NCBI RefSeq assembly: GCF_020379485.1
Contig: NW_026014653.1
Coordinates: 62,001-126,000 of the forward strand
DNA length: 64,000 nucleotides
Direction of reading: 5' to 3'
DNA from: Brassica napus
Lineage: Eukaryota; Streptophyta; Magnoliopsida; Brassicales; Brassicaceae
Below are positions 45,345-56,881 of the stretch, in pieces (the stretch's first letter is position 1; every line of letters begins with the position of its first letter). The notes below the pieces were generated by a model. That model made no database searches. It was not told the origin of the DNA and was given only the letters and a program-made list of their open reading frames with translations. The translations under genes were made by a program, and so were the position numbers.

Positions 45345-47953
45345 ATGTCGGGAAACGATGACGCTAAGACAGCTAAAATAGAGGTGTGGTGGGACATGAG
45401 GGACTGTCCGATTCCGGAGGGGTATGATGCTCGTCGGGTGCGTCCAAGTATAGAAAGGGCGTTCAAAAAACTAGGCTACACTGGTCGTGTCTCCATCACT
45501 GCCTATGGCGACCAAAACCAAACCCCTTGCCACGTCCTGCGAGGGCTGTCTTCCACTGGAGTCGCTGTTGTACAAACCATATCAGGTTAGTCTTTCTCTG
45601 ATGTTAGTATAATAACAAAACCACCTCTAAACTAGACTAGAAATTTTATGTTATTCATCCATATATTCACAGATAGCACGCGCTCAGTCATGTATCGGGA
45701 TATGGTGGAATGGCGAGGTCATAACCCTCCTCCGGCTACAATAGTGATCATATCCGATCAGGTGGAAGGTGAATTCTCCTGGGATCTGGCCCGCCTACAA
45801 CAGCGCACTAGATACCACCTTTTTCTGGCTTATTCAATTAAGAGATGTAAGGACTTATTCCTGCTCTATAAAGCAAATTGGCGCTGGGAGAAATTACTAG
45901 AAGAAGAAGAAGAAGGAGGCACACCAGCGGGTGGTTTATCATCTGCTGCCGTGTTTTATTGCAAATCGTGTAATTTCAATTGCCAAAGCCTGAAGACATT
46001 CCGGAAGCATCTCTCGAGTTATAAGCATGGACTGGAAGTAAGCAAAGCATCCTCTCTCTCTATATATATCTCTCAAATTCTTTTGTTTCATAATCTGAGC
46101 ATAAACTCTTTGTCGAGCAGGAGGCTATAAATTCTCCGGACTCACGACTGTCATGTGTAACGAAGACTTGGGCAAAGAACTACCCGGCCACGCCTGAACA
46201 CGCCACCGCTAAAATACATGTGTTGTGGGACATGAATGACTGCCCTATTCCTGAGGGATATGATGCTTGTCGTGTCCGTCCAAGTATAGAAAGTGCGTTC
46301 AAGGAACTAGGCTACACTGGTCCTATCTCCATCACTGCCTTTGCCGACCAAAAACAAATCCCTGATCACCACCTTCTTGCGCTCTCTTCCACTGGTGTCG
46401 TTTTTGCTCATACCCTCTTTCCCTGTTAGTCCCATTTCCCTGCTGTTATATAATTAGTGTTTAATTAACTTTCAACTGAAATTGTTTCCTTTGTTGAAAT
46501 AGGGGACTTACACAGTCGCATGATTACAGAATTTGAGGAATGGACAAAAGATAATCCTGCTCCGGCTTCAATTATGATCATATCGGATGAACTGGCTTTG
46601 AGAAAGTCCCATTCATCACTTATTTGCCGGAAACTACAAGAGAGTAACTACAACTGTTTTTTGGCTTATTCAGTTAGGCCTTTTGAAATGCCAGTCCTGC
46701 TCACTTCTGCTGAGTGGCTCTGGAAAAGCTTACTTTCAGGTGCTTGTTTCTTGTTTGTTCTCTCATGTGTAACGAAGACTTGGGCAAGGAACTACCCGGC
46801 CACGCCTGAACACGCCACCGCTGAAATACATGTGTGGTGGGACATGAAGGACTGCCCGATTCCCGAGGGGTATGATGCTCGTAGGGTCCTTCCAAGTATA
46901 GAAAGCGCGTTCAAGGAAATAGGCTACTCGGGTCCTGTCTCCATCACTGCCTTTGCCGACCAAAAAGAAACCCCTGATCACCACCTTCTAGCGCTTTCTT
47001 CCACTGGAGTCGATTTTGCACATACCCTTCCCTGTTAGTTAGTCCCCATTTCCTGTTATTTAATTATTAAGGTTTTAATTTTCAACTGAAATTATTTCTT
47101 TTTGTCGAAACAGGGGTCTTACACAGTCGCATGATTACAGATTGTGAGGAATGGATAGAAGATAATCCTGCTCCGGCTACAGTTATGATCATATCGGATG
47201 AACTAGCTTCGCCCAAGTCCCATTCATCACTTCTTTGCAGGAAACTACAAGAGAGTAACTACAACTGTTTTTTGGCTTATTCAGTTAGGCCTTTTGAAAA
47301 GCCTGTCCTGGTCACTTCTGCTGAGTGGCTCTGGGATAGCTTACTTGCAGGTGTTTTTTTTGTTTGTTTGTTCTCTCATCTTCCACAACATAACCACCAA
47401 ACTAATTAAGCTAAGCTTTTTTTTTTCCTCCCCAGTTTCAGAGACAAAAAGACAGACTCTTCAGAAGGGCTGTGAAAGTGAAAGTGAAAGTGATGTTGAA
47501 TTTACCGGTATGTTTTATTGCGATTTGTGCGACAGTGATTGCGAAAGCCTGGATGATTTCAAGAAGCATCTCTCAAGTAAAGAACATACACATGAGGTAC
47601 GCATCCTCTCCCCTCTCCCTCTCTATCAATATATAGATTGTCTAGACTACAACCTGTTTAACTCTTTCTACTCGTTGTCAAACAGGACAACATAATGAAT
47701 ACGCATTTTCAATCTTTTTCTCACCGGCATAGGCAATTTAAAATATCCAACTACTATGAGGAGGCAAGTTTTTTTTCTTAATGATATATAAGATTCTCAA
47801 CAGAGGAAAACATGTCCAAATACTCATATGTTTCGTTTCATTTCATTTCATATATACATGTTGTAGGTAGGATATCCTCCCAAGACCAAACGTATGAGGA
47901 AAGCACCCCGGAAGGGTTTTCTGCCAAGATCATTACGTTTTACTAGACGTTGA
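45345..47953 (+). CDS. Triple NYN-domain protein with two C2H2 zinc fingers
   Basis: Eight exons: 45345-45585, 45673-46037, 46121-46424, 46503-47033, 47114-47350, 47436-47596, 47686-47763 and 47867-47953. They join in frame to 667 aa. NYN domains are PIN-like RNases; plant members resemble the N-terminal part of MARF1/limkain-b1. NYN1 (about 8-165) has WWDMRDCPIPEGYDARR and IISDQ; zinc finger 1 is CKSC-x12-H-x5-H. NYN2 (about 220-382) has LWDMNDCPIPEGYDACR; NYN3 (about 400-559) has WWDMKDCPIPEGYDARR. Zinc finger 2 is CDLC-x12-H-x5-H, then a basic tail. Each NYN is split by a phase-1 intron at the same place. The last intron begins with GC. Acidic residues expected at the active site (WDM-DC, ISDE) are present in all three. 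Substrate and role are unknown. Confidence 0.83.
46151..47374 (+). repeat. 612-bp tandem duplication of the NYN module
   Basis: 46151-46762 and 46763-47374 are tandem copies with very few differences, each starting TCATGTGTAACGAAGACTTG. A copy holds the linker (YPATPEHATA), both NYN exons, the intron between them and the first ~20 bases of the following intron. At the junction the intron piece (GGTGCTTGTTTCTTGTTTG) is fused directly to the next linker and reads through in frame as GACFLFVLS. Very low divergence suggests a recent event. Confidence 0.88.
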
Positions 47954-48044
47954 AATTGCGTTTACTAAAGTGAAGCTAGCTCGCTCTTATCTTCCTTTCT
48001 GCTCTATGTTTCCCTTTGAACTATTTATTTCTGCTCTATGCTGA

Positions 48045-48860
48045 TCGTTAGGCTTTCGTGCACGTGCATGTTCTCCAATTACATCAGACTTCGTTATAAT
48101 CACCTCCAGTTGCGCAATAACAACAATCCTAGAGTCAAAACAATCAAAAACAAAACAGAATTGTTAGAGTTGTCGAGTATGTAATGATTCGTAGAGAGTT
48201 GTGTGATGTGATCTTAAAATCATTTACAGCAAAAGAAAGCAATTCAGAGAACAACAGCATTCAAATCTAAGGATTGATTCAAACTGTTACTAGATTACTT
48301 GGAAACTGATGGAATCTTTATACAAACTGTTACTAGAGTACTTCAAGTAGACACTTCCATTGTTTGGTTCCTCAGTTTATTATGATCAGCTTCTGTGTCA
48401 TCATGTCTGAAGAAGCATCTTCTTTGTTCTCCTCGTCGTTCACATCTTCAGAATCCCTTTCTTACCTGCAACATCTGCTGGATTCTCCCGGGCCTTTGTT
48501 GTGGCTCGGACATTGGCTCCTTACTTGACGAGGTCCCAGTGAGAACCTTAAGCAGCGTAGTGAAGAGTTGCAAGTCCCTTGCGAGTGATGAAGTTCACTG
48601 AAACTCCTAAAGACAATAGAGTTCTCTCACAAGTTCCAAGTGTGAATTGCAAAAAAAAAGGGTAAAGAGGAAGAGAGTGATAGATAGTTGAATTGAAGTT
48701 AAATTAGTAATGATATAAGTATATATGCTGTAGAATGAATTACATGTCAACTAAACAGATAGACTTTTTTACTCTCTCATGAAGATGTCCTTCTTACTTT
48801 TTCTTTTTAGATTATGTAATACCAGAAAAAGAGTAAAAAAATAAAGATTGTGAAAGCGCG
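48045..48860 (-). pseudogene. Chimeric fragment: RPA1E exon/intron piece joined to ankyrin 3' end (copy B)
   Basis: 48045-48165 matches the start of RPA1E exon 2 and its preceding intron (35250-35350), with only scattered changes, in the same orientation. It is followed at once by a close copy of 37615-38310 (ankyrin 3' end and downstream DNA). The whole three-TM gene that lies between these in the parent is missing. The ankyrin part shares the stop codon with copy A and has an extra 12-bp loss. The copy ends at GATTGTGAAAGCGCGG, before the APY7 tip. Confidence 0.85.
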
Positions 48861-49133
48861 GATCAAAATCTAGTTAAACATAAAATATTAACTTTGTTTC
48901 ATTGAGTAGTTGTTGTCACATAACGTTCACATTTCTTTCATTTATTTTGTGGGTGATTTCGTTTATTTTCTTAAACCTAATATAAATTCTTTTCTTAAAC
49001 CTAATATAAATTCTTTTGGGCTTTACCTCTTTAGTCCAATACCAAATTGTAATTGACAAACAAAAAAAAACGAGGGGGTAAGAAACCCTAAACCAGAGTA
49101 ACATAGATCAGCGAGTCACGGAACAAGAACACG

Positions 49134-49720
49134 ATGACGGCCGCGGAGGAAGAAACCCAAAATGTTGCTGCTAGGAAGGAGAGGAGGAAGAAGAATAAGA
49201 GGGCTTACAAGGGTAAGTAGAGGGAGAATAAGAAGAGGAAGCGGGGTGGAGCAGAAGAAGAAGAAGATCACAAAGCCTCTACCTCAACCCGAAGAAGAAA
49301 AAAAATAGGAATAAAAGAAGACGGATGAATGAAAGGACGCCGATAGCAATTACTCCTGAAGATGAAGATTTGATTGATAAGCTTAAGAGTAAGTCCACCA
49401 TATTTCTACTAGATTTTGAAAATGTCAACTATCCCACTTCTGGTATTTATGACATGAAACTAGCAAACGAAGGTTACAGTGGGATGTGTACCTCGATGTG
49501 TTTGTGGGCTACAGTACCAAAAACAGCCGGGGAGAAATCAGTGTAGCATATATTTGTATCTTGAAGTTCAACCTGATATTCCTCCCCATCCTCCCCAGAA
49601 TTTCCTCATCAACGGAAGAGTGAAAGGAATGTTGACTTATTTCTTCTATGAAAAAAGTTGTGATAAGAAATGTTCAATTTTTGTGCTCTTGCGACAATTA
49701 ACCGATCCCTTCGGATAATT
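49134..49720 (+). pseudogene. Broken NYN-like gene
   Basis: An ATG at 49134 opens a short Lys/Arg-rich exon (ARKERRKKNKRAYKG) that ends at a good donor GTAAGTAG. After a basic spacer comes STIFLLDFENVNYPTSGIYD (about 49400-49455), similar in layout to the WDMxDCPIP start of NYN domains. Near 49480 the frame shifts by one, and the continuation (VYLDVFVGYSTKNSRGEISV) is in another frame. No complete NYN can be read. A telo-box (AAACCCTAAA, 49083-49092) and a TGGGCT motif precede it, so it was once a real gene. Family assignment is tentative. Confidence 0.5.
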
Positions 49721-50609
49721 AGTCCAACGATAGCTATAATGTCATGAAGCTCCTTGTAATGATCAGAGCTTGAATCGGTCATCAGAATAAGAATTATGCC
49801 AAAAATTAACATACATTTTGGAATAGTAAAATTTATATCCAAGATAAGAAAATGAAATGCTTTCATAAAAATTCTCGTAGAATTGAGAATGAAATTTAGT
49901 TAGCCTAAGAAAAAAAAAGAACTAGTATTTCAATACATTTTTGGCCTATTAATTTGCATCCCAAAATTCATAATTGTCTCAAAAAAGTCATGCATCCCAC
50001 AGTATATGATTCAATAGAAATCACACAAGGGTAGATTGATCTGTCTTCCGACTATTTTATCACCTACTTTGATTTCACGTCCATAGAATTTAATTTGATA
50101 TTGTTTTGATTGGACAAAAAAATTAGATATTCTCACATACTTGTTTTCGGTATCCGAAATATATCAAAAATACTAAGTTGTAGTTAGAATCCCTAGATCA
50201 TGACAACAAATCAATGAAGTTAACCAAAATGGTAGTATAATACACTACCTCTTTTTGGAATAATGAATATGTTGGGAGAGGCATTGGTCAATGGAGCTAG
50301 ACCAGACAAAGGTCATTCATGGATACTAAATACATCGCGTAACCATCAAGTAAAGTAGTAAACAAAAACAAATAAAAATGTAGCATTAAAAAATAATGAA
50401 TCAAAGAATCAGACATGAGCAATGAGCACTATTGTTGGGATTTTGAAAGTCCATATCTAACTCTATATTATTCGATTAATACGATATTGTCCACTTTGAG
50501 CATTAGAATCAATTCCACATGTGGATATCTCTTTATATATTAGAATTAGACATTTCTTTATATATTAGACACTTTTTATCTAATTCTTGAATGAATTATT
50601 GAGTTTACT
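49721..50609. other. Intergenic DNA, possible TRIM LTR relic
   Basis: No gene supported. 50433-50560 begins TGTTGGGATTTTGAAAGTCC and contains ACGATATTGTCCACTTTGAG, two signatures I associate with LTRs of small TRIM elements in Brassica; a partner LTR is not visible. The rest is AT-rich. Confidence 0.35.
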
Positions 50610-50925
50610 GATGGATTCACTGGAACTCCGAAAGAAAATAGAGTTCTCACAACTTCCAAGTGTCCCTTTTGGGAGGCAAAGTGAATGGCAAAAATGGTTT
50701 AGAGGAAGAGAGTGATAGATCGTTGAATTGGTGTTAAATTAGTAAATCACATAAGTATATCAATGGTATAGAATGAATATTACATGTCAACTGAAACAGA
50801 TAAACATTTTGCTCTCTCATGAAGATTTCCTTTCTTTTTCTTTTTAGATTCTATAAAACCGGAAAAGAGGAAAAAATAAATAGTGGAAGTGATTAAAAAA
50901 AAAAACCGTACCAATAAACGTCTTC
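50610..50925 (-). pseudogene. Residual ankyrin 3' flank next to APY7 (copy C)
   Basis: Matches the downstream part of copies A and B (TTCACTGGAACTCCGAAAG, GAGGAAGAGAGTGATAGATC) and runs directly into the true APY7 3' end. It keeps only the last bases of the ankyrin coding region. This is probably what is left at the original locus. Confidence 0.75.
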
Positions 50926-50927
50926 TA

Positions 50928-53184
50928 CTACATCTTGAGCATGTGTGATTCAGCGAGCGACGAACTAAGATCTTCTCGAGACTGTGATCTCCGGCTTTGG
51001 AGACGCATTTGACTCCTGCGAGGTGAGGACCAGAAGGAACTACTACCGTCGACTTGCATTTCCCCTAAGCTATCAGAAGAATAACTATGCATAACGCTGC
51101 TGCTCGATGAGTACAATGAAGAAGACTCCATGAGCTGTATGCTGCTTCCAAAACTACATGGCCTATGCGGTGAACTCCTCACAGTTGGACTCAACGGTGT
51201 CTTCACCCCTGAATGAGAAAAACAAAGCTTTTAGGAATCAATATCTTCAAGAACAGGCCATAACTCAAAGATTATGCAAAATTGAATTACCTGGGCTCAT
51301 AGGACTCCATCGCTGGAACTTGAAAGGAGACGGAATGTTAAGGGAAGCGCTACTGTGTCTAAAAAGTGGGAGATATGACTTTCGAAAGAATCTTGGCATA
51401 CAGTTGCTGACGCGTGACAGTGCACAGAGAAGCAGAAGCAATGAGACGAGCAAACCAGATATAAGGGCTATTGGGTTTATCTTCATGCTCAGAGTCTCAT
51501 AGCTCTTTAGCCCCAATGTAGAAGAAGATAGAGCCTTCCCTGCTTCCAAAATAGCTACTCCGAGTGTCCAAGTTATACTCCCAGACCCAATTACGATTTG
51601 CTTATCCGTAATATACAAACCTTCTCGTAACAGGGAGACTATGTATGGCGCTCTAAAGCAGTACTGTTCAATGAAAGGCTGTGGAGAAACACTGGTTCTG
51701 GCAACTTGCCAAGCCTTTTCACAAAACTCCCTACCCTTTTCCAAGACATCATCAAGGGAAGCTTCAGCGCTTAGATTGAAAAACCGGTAGACCACGAAGA
51801 ATCCGGATACAGCGTAGAACTGACCGTGAGGACGCGGGTAACCATCAGGAAGGGCACAAGGCTGCAAGTCACAATCCGCTCCACGTTCCGTGTTTGACCA
51901 CTCAGAGCTATTAACAGCAATTTTTGCTAGAGCGCTGCACTCTCCCCAGTTTGGAGCACCAACGAGCTTGATAGGAACTCCTGTCTTCCCCTTTTTACGT
52001 CGTCGGACACTGGGAGCACACTGAGAACATATATACTGTCCCTTGTATCCAGAATTCAAACAAGGATGTTTCATCTCCAGTTTTCCTCCAATCAAATCCG
52101 ATTTATTGACATCTGGCTGCCTCTTCAAAAGATTAACAACAGACCTTTCAAACGCATCGTTGAGACCATATCCGGCGAGAGAATATGCACTAAGATGATG
52201 GTTAACAGACCCAATCCTGAGATTCAGGTTGGTCTCATTATGCGTTCGCTCCTCGTTCTCAAACGTTACCTGCAACGATGAGCCACCTAAGTCAAGTGCA
52301 CCAAAGGTTGCCTTCTTTGGCACGGCTCCTAACATGCTCGTTTGGTAATTAAGAGCCGTCCATCCAAAATAAGCTTCCTCTGTACCACTGATGATCTTAA
52401 CCCACTCCCTCCTACAAGTGAACGGGGACTTCGCCAGTATAGACCACACATTACCCAGAAGCCAGCTTGAATCAGTAGCACGGAGCCTCCGGACACCCGC
52501 TGTTGCAAATACGAAGAGAGACGTGGTTCTATGAGCATGCTTGGGGATTTGCTTCTCTGCCCACTGGATAAGCGGTTTTATAGCAGTTTTCAACCCCGAT
52601 CTGTTGTTGACAAGCTTGTCAAACCCAGGTTCTGTCTCCATCCGATCGTAAGCACGGCCACTAGTCTTTCTAGAAATACCTTCCGTCAGAGACTTCATAA
52701 CAATGGGGAGACTACTATCTTTCCTGTAATTTATAGATGCCTGGTAGACATAAGCACGAGTCCCCGTGCTTCCGCAGTCAAACACAACATAGTATCTCGA
52801 CGCTCCCCGAGACCAGTTTGTATAAACATACATGGAGACTATATACACCAGAAGAGCAAACAGAACCAAACACATAAGGATCATAACCGCACGGATCCAT
52901 TTACGCCCGCTCCTAGATGGATTGGTCCCATTGGGAACACCTCCCTTGTCCTTGGAGAAACTAGACCCATTTGGTCCCCATGTTATATTTTGCGGAGCGA
53001 GAATGGCTTCTTCATCAGGATCAAAGCCGTGATAGGAAGACAAGTCTTGGAGAGACGCTGAGTGTCTCAAACCATTCTTTCGTCCACTACTACCAAAACT
53101 GATGGAATCTGGCGCTGAGGTTCCTACATCCAGCGATGTAACAGAAGCAGCAGTGAATAGTTGAGTGATCCTACCAAAAAACAT
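50928..53184 (-). CDS. APY7: Apyrase 7-type GDA1/CD39 nucleoside phosphatase
   Basis: Two coding exons, 53184-51291 and 51208-50928, join in frame to 724 aa. Apyrases hydrolyse nucleoside tri- and diphosphates. The N-terminal ~95 residues are cytosolic and Ser-rich; TM1 is at about 97-121 (AVMILMCLVLFALLVYIV). The catalytic domain shows the apyrase conserved regions: ACR1 VFDCGSTGTRAYVY (134-147), ACR2 ATAGVRRL, ACR3 SGTEEAYFGW, ACR4 ALDLGGSSLQVTF and ACR5 around YAVSGFFVVYRF. TM2 (NPIALISGLLVSLLLLLCAL) lies near 575, followed by a long Ser-rich cytosolic tail. The order and length fit At4g19180; the tail and two TMs set it apart from APY1/2. An AG acceptor just upstream of the ATG implies a 5' UTR intron. 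Its 3' end is copied at 38338-38475. Confidence 0.93.
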
Positions 53185-53439
53185 GTCTCTCTCTTGCCTA
53201 CATATACTACTTTATAGAGCTCAATCGAGAGTGATCTGCAGTTGTTAAAACCAACACTGCGATGATTTCGAGAGTTAGGGTGCGGTACCAGAAAGACGCA
53301 TTGGCATTTTCCCAGCACTAGATCTGCGTCTTGGAAGCACAAAGCTAATCCACGAATCGAGAATCTCCAGCAGATCTGAGGAGGAGTATCGGTGCTGAAA
53401 CCACGACTCACACCAGAGGAAACGAAGACGAATGAGGAG

Positions 53440-53760
53440 AACGATCTCTATGGTGGCTTTTGTCCGGTGTTGCTTCTACATTTCAATGTTTGGGGAATAT
53501 TTGGAACATCTGAAAACATTTGGAGTTGAAACGTAAATAATATTTTCTGTAGTTCCTTTATTCTAAAATATTTGTTGCAATGCTGGGCCCATAATTTGAC
53601 CGACCCAAGCCCAATAAAAAGCAAGTCGGGGCAAACCTGTCGGAAACAGATGATCCAGAGAAACCCTAACATTGCTTTTGGACAAAGGCATAACTCTGAG
53701 GCGCGTGTGCTCTCTCTCTCTCTCTCCGCTGGTTCCTTAAAAGAATCGACACACGCTTCT
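53440..53760. promoter_or_regulatory. Shared promoter between APY7 (-) and ABCE2 (+)
   Basis: Head-to-head genes with leaders meeting here. TGGGCCC (53584-53590) and AGCCCAAT (53608-53615) are site II motifs, and AAACCCTAA (53661-53669) is a telo-box. This pair is typical of plant ribosome-biogenesis and translation genes, which fits ABCE2. A (CT)n run near 53711 and an (AGCTC)n run near 53779 lie in the ABCE2 leader. Confidence 0.65.
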
Positions 53761-54135
53761 TCACCTCCATCTCCCTCGAAGCTCAGCTCAGCTCAGCTCA
53801 ATCTGAATCTCTCAATTATCTCAGGTCCCTTGGCTCTTTTGATTGATTCACCGTTAAATTTTATATCTGGGATTGTATCAAAAGCTTCCAACTTTCTTCA
53901 AAATATCTTCTAGTTACCTTAAAAAAGGTTTATAGATTTTATCCCTTCTATCACTCGGGAAAGTGTCAACGTTTGTCGCTGTATAGATGAATTTTTTTTT
54001 GGAAAAAATAAAAAACTTGCTTCACCTGTTTATTCGAAGTATTGAATTTGCGTTTATCCAAGCTTGAAATGAATAGTTTGTTCTGCTATCAGATTGTGTA
54101 TTGAATATATTTGCTTCTTTTTAGATATTTGAGAG

Positions 54136-56881
54136 ATGGCAGATCGGTTGACACGTATTGCTATTGTGAGTTCAGACCGTTGCAAGCCAAAGAAATGTCG
54201 CCAAGAGTGCAAGAAGAGCTGTCCTGTGGTCAAGACGGGTGCTTTTTTTTTTTCTTACTTATTCGAAGATTAAATTCTTATGGATATGTCTAGTTATTGC
54301 GTAGTGGTTAAGGTTACGTGTGAAGCCATTAGTTTGTAACTTGATACTACCGACTTGATGTTTTTTATGATCACTCTAAAAATTTTAGTGCCACTTATGT
54401 TTATCTTAGGAAAACTTTGCATTGAGGTGACTGTTGGTTCCAAGCTTGCTTTCATCTCAGAGGAGTTGTGCATTGGTTGCGGTATTTGTGTGAAGGTATG
54501 TCTGAATATACTATTTCTGATTCCGCATATATACCTATGTACATGTAGCCATAACTGGGACGCTAAATAGATTTTTATGTTGCTTTACAATTGCAGAAAT
54601 GCCCATTTGAAGCTATTCAGATCATCAATCTTCCCAGAGACTTAGAGAAAGACACGACCCATCGTTATGGTGCAAACACTTTCAAGTTGCACAGGTTTGT
54701 TTATCTTTTATTTCTTCCTTTGAGAAAAACTGATTCCTCTCCTAGTTTTAAGACAATTCAAACTATGTCTTTACTTCCAGGCTCCCGGTTCCAAGGCCAG
54801 GTCAGGTCCTAGGGTTGGTTGGGACAAATGGTATTGGAAAATCAACCGCTCTGAAAATTTTGGCGGGGAAGCTCAAACCAAATTTGGGCCGTTTCACTGT
54901 AATAGTCTCTCCTCAGTTTCTGAACTTTTGTCTGAAAATTGCATCTCTGGTCTCTGGACTAGTTTGATTTAAATAATTCTCTTTATTGTGCAGAATCCTC
55001 CAGACTGGCAAGAAATCTTGACTCACTTCCGTGGGTCTGAACTTCAAAACTACTTCACCCGTATTCTAGAAGATAATCTAAAGGTATAATTGTAAATTGA
55101 CCTTTCATTGAATGACATAAATTGAGATTTTGGTGTCCACGACAGGCCATTATAAAGCCTCAGTATGTGGACCACATCCCAAAAGCTGTGCGAGGCAACG
55201 TTGGAGAGGTCCTTGACCAGAAGGATGAGAGAGACAAGAAGGCGGAGCTCTGTGCTGATCTGGAGCTGAACCAGGTCATTGATCGTGACGTTGAGAATTT
55301 ATCTGGTGGTGAGCTGCAGAGATTCGCCATCGCTGTTGTCGCCATACAAAACGCTGAGATTTACATGTTCGATGAGCCGTCTAGTTACCTTGATGTTAAG
55401 CAAAGACTCAAAGCTGCTCAAGTCGTCCGTTCCCTCCTTAGGCCTAATAGGTTTTGAATTTTTCCATCTTTTGATTATTTTGGATATAGAATAAAGCTAC
55501 TTACAGTTATTTTCCTTTTTCTTCCAGCTACGTCATTGTGGTGGAGCATGATCTCAGTGTTCTTGACTACTTGTCGGATTTCATTTGCTGTCTGTATGGG
55601 AAACCAGGAGCCTACGGTGTCGTGACTCTCCCCTTCTCTGTTAGAGAAGGAATCAACATTTTCTTGGCTGGGTTCGTTCCCACAGAGAATCTACGTTTTA
55701 GAGATGAGTCGCTGACCTTCAAGGTAAACTTCTTTCTTTTGATGGTGATGTCGCTTCACAACGGTAGTCAGTAACTCTGTCCTTAATGAGTTCTTCTTTT
55801 GTGGGAAGGTTGCTGAGACTCCACAAGAGAGTGCTGAAGAAATACAGTCGTACGCTAGGTACAAGTACCCAACCATGACCAAAACTCAAGGAAACTTCAG
55901 GTTGAAAGTGACGGAAGGTGAATTCACCGACTCTCAGATTATTGTTATGCTTGGGGAGAATGGTACTGGGAAGACAACGTTTATCCGGATGCTGGTATTC
56001 TCTTCCTCCGTTATAATCCTCTCTTTTGGTTAAGAGTTTCAGACTCCTAAACTTGTATTAATTGGTAAAAATTTTAACAGGCGGGTTTGTTGAAACCAGA
56101 CGAGACAGAAGAATCAGACATAGAGATACCAGAATTCAATGTTTCTTACAAGCCACAAAAGATCAGCCCCAAGTTTCAGAATTCAGTTAGGCACTTGCTA
56201 CATCAGAAGATTCGGGATTCTTACATGCATCCTCAGTTTGTGTCGGACGTGATGAAGCCGCTTCAGATCGAGCAGTTGATGGATCAGGAAGTTGTCAATC
56301 TCTCTGGAGGAGAGCTGCAGAGGGTTGCATTAGCTCTGTGCCTCGGAAAGGTGAGTATCTTGTGTTGGAAGTTTGTTTTCTTTGTCTCTCAGTGATCTCA
56401 TGCATACACAAACTTTTGTGCAGCCTGCGGATATATACCTGATTGATGAGCCAAGTGCATATCTGGATTCAGAGCAACGTATTGTGGCTTCTAAAGTCAT
56501 TAAGCGATTCATTCTCCATGCAAAGAAAACTGCATTTATAGTCGAGCATGACTTTATAATGGCTACCTATTTAGCAGACCGGGTCATTGTCTATGAAGGA
56601 CAGCCATCCATTGATTGTGTTGCAAATTGTCCTCAGTCACTACTCAGTGGGATGAATCTCTTCCTATCCGTAAGTCTCTTATACCCCTCTTTAGTTATAC
56701 ACTTCATGAGCAAGCAAAAACATGACCTAATGTATGCTGCTAATGGTTTTCATTTATACAGCATCTAAACATCACCTTCAGACGGGATCCCACCAATTTC
56801 AGACCAAGAATCAACAAATTAGAGTCGACTAAAGACAGGGAGCAAAAGTCTGCTGGCTCATACTACTACTTGGACGATTAA
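54136..56881 (+). CDS. ABCE2: ABCE-type ribosome recycling ATPase (RLI2)
   Basis: Eleven exons: 54136-54238, 54410-54495, 54597-54694, 54781-54898, 54994-55083, 55146-55450, 55528-55723, 55809-55994, 56081-56350, 56424-56669 and 56762-56881. They give 605 aa, the length I recall for A. thaliana RLI2. ABCE1 splits ribosomes after termination. The N-terminal iron-sulfur domain has [17 protein letters not shown] and [13 protein letters not shown], which supply the eight Cys for two 4Fe-4S clusters. ATPase 1 has Walker [10 protein letters not shown] (110-118), signature LSGGELQR and Walker [13 protein letters not shown]; ATPase 2 has GENGTGKTT (381-389), LSGGELQR and [12 protein letters not shown]. 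Conserved switch histidines ([16 protein letters not shown]) are present. No lesion is seen. A leader intron probably precedes the ATG. Confidence 0.95.

Noticed and set aside
49721..50430. Possible organelle DNA insertion
   Set aside because: AT-rich, but no plastid or mitochondrial gene sequence is recognisable.
52531..53061. 176-codon plus-strand ORF within APY7
   Set aside because: Antisense shadow of the APY7 catalytic exon.
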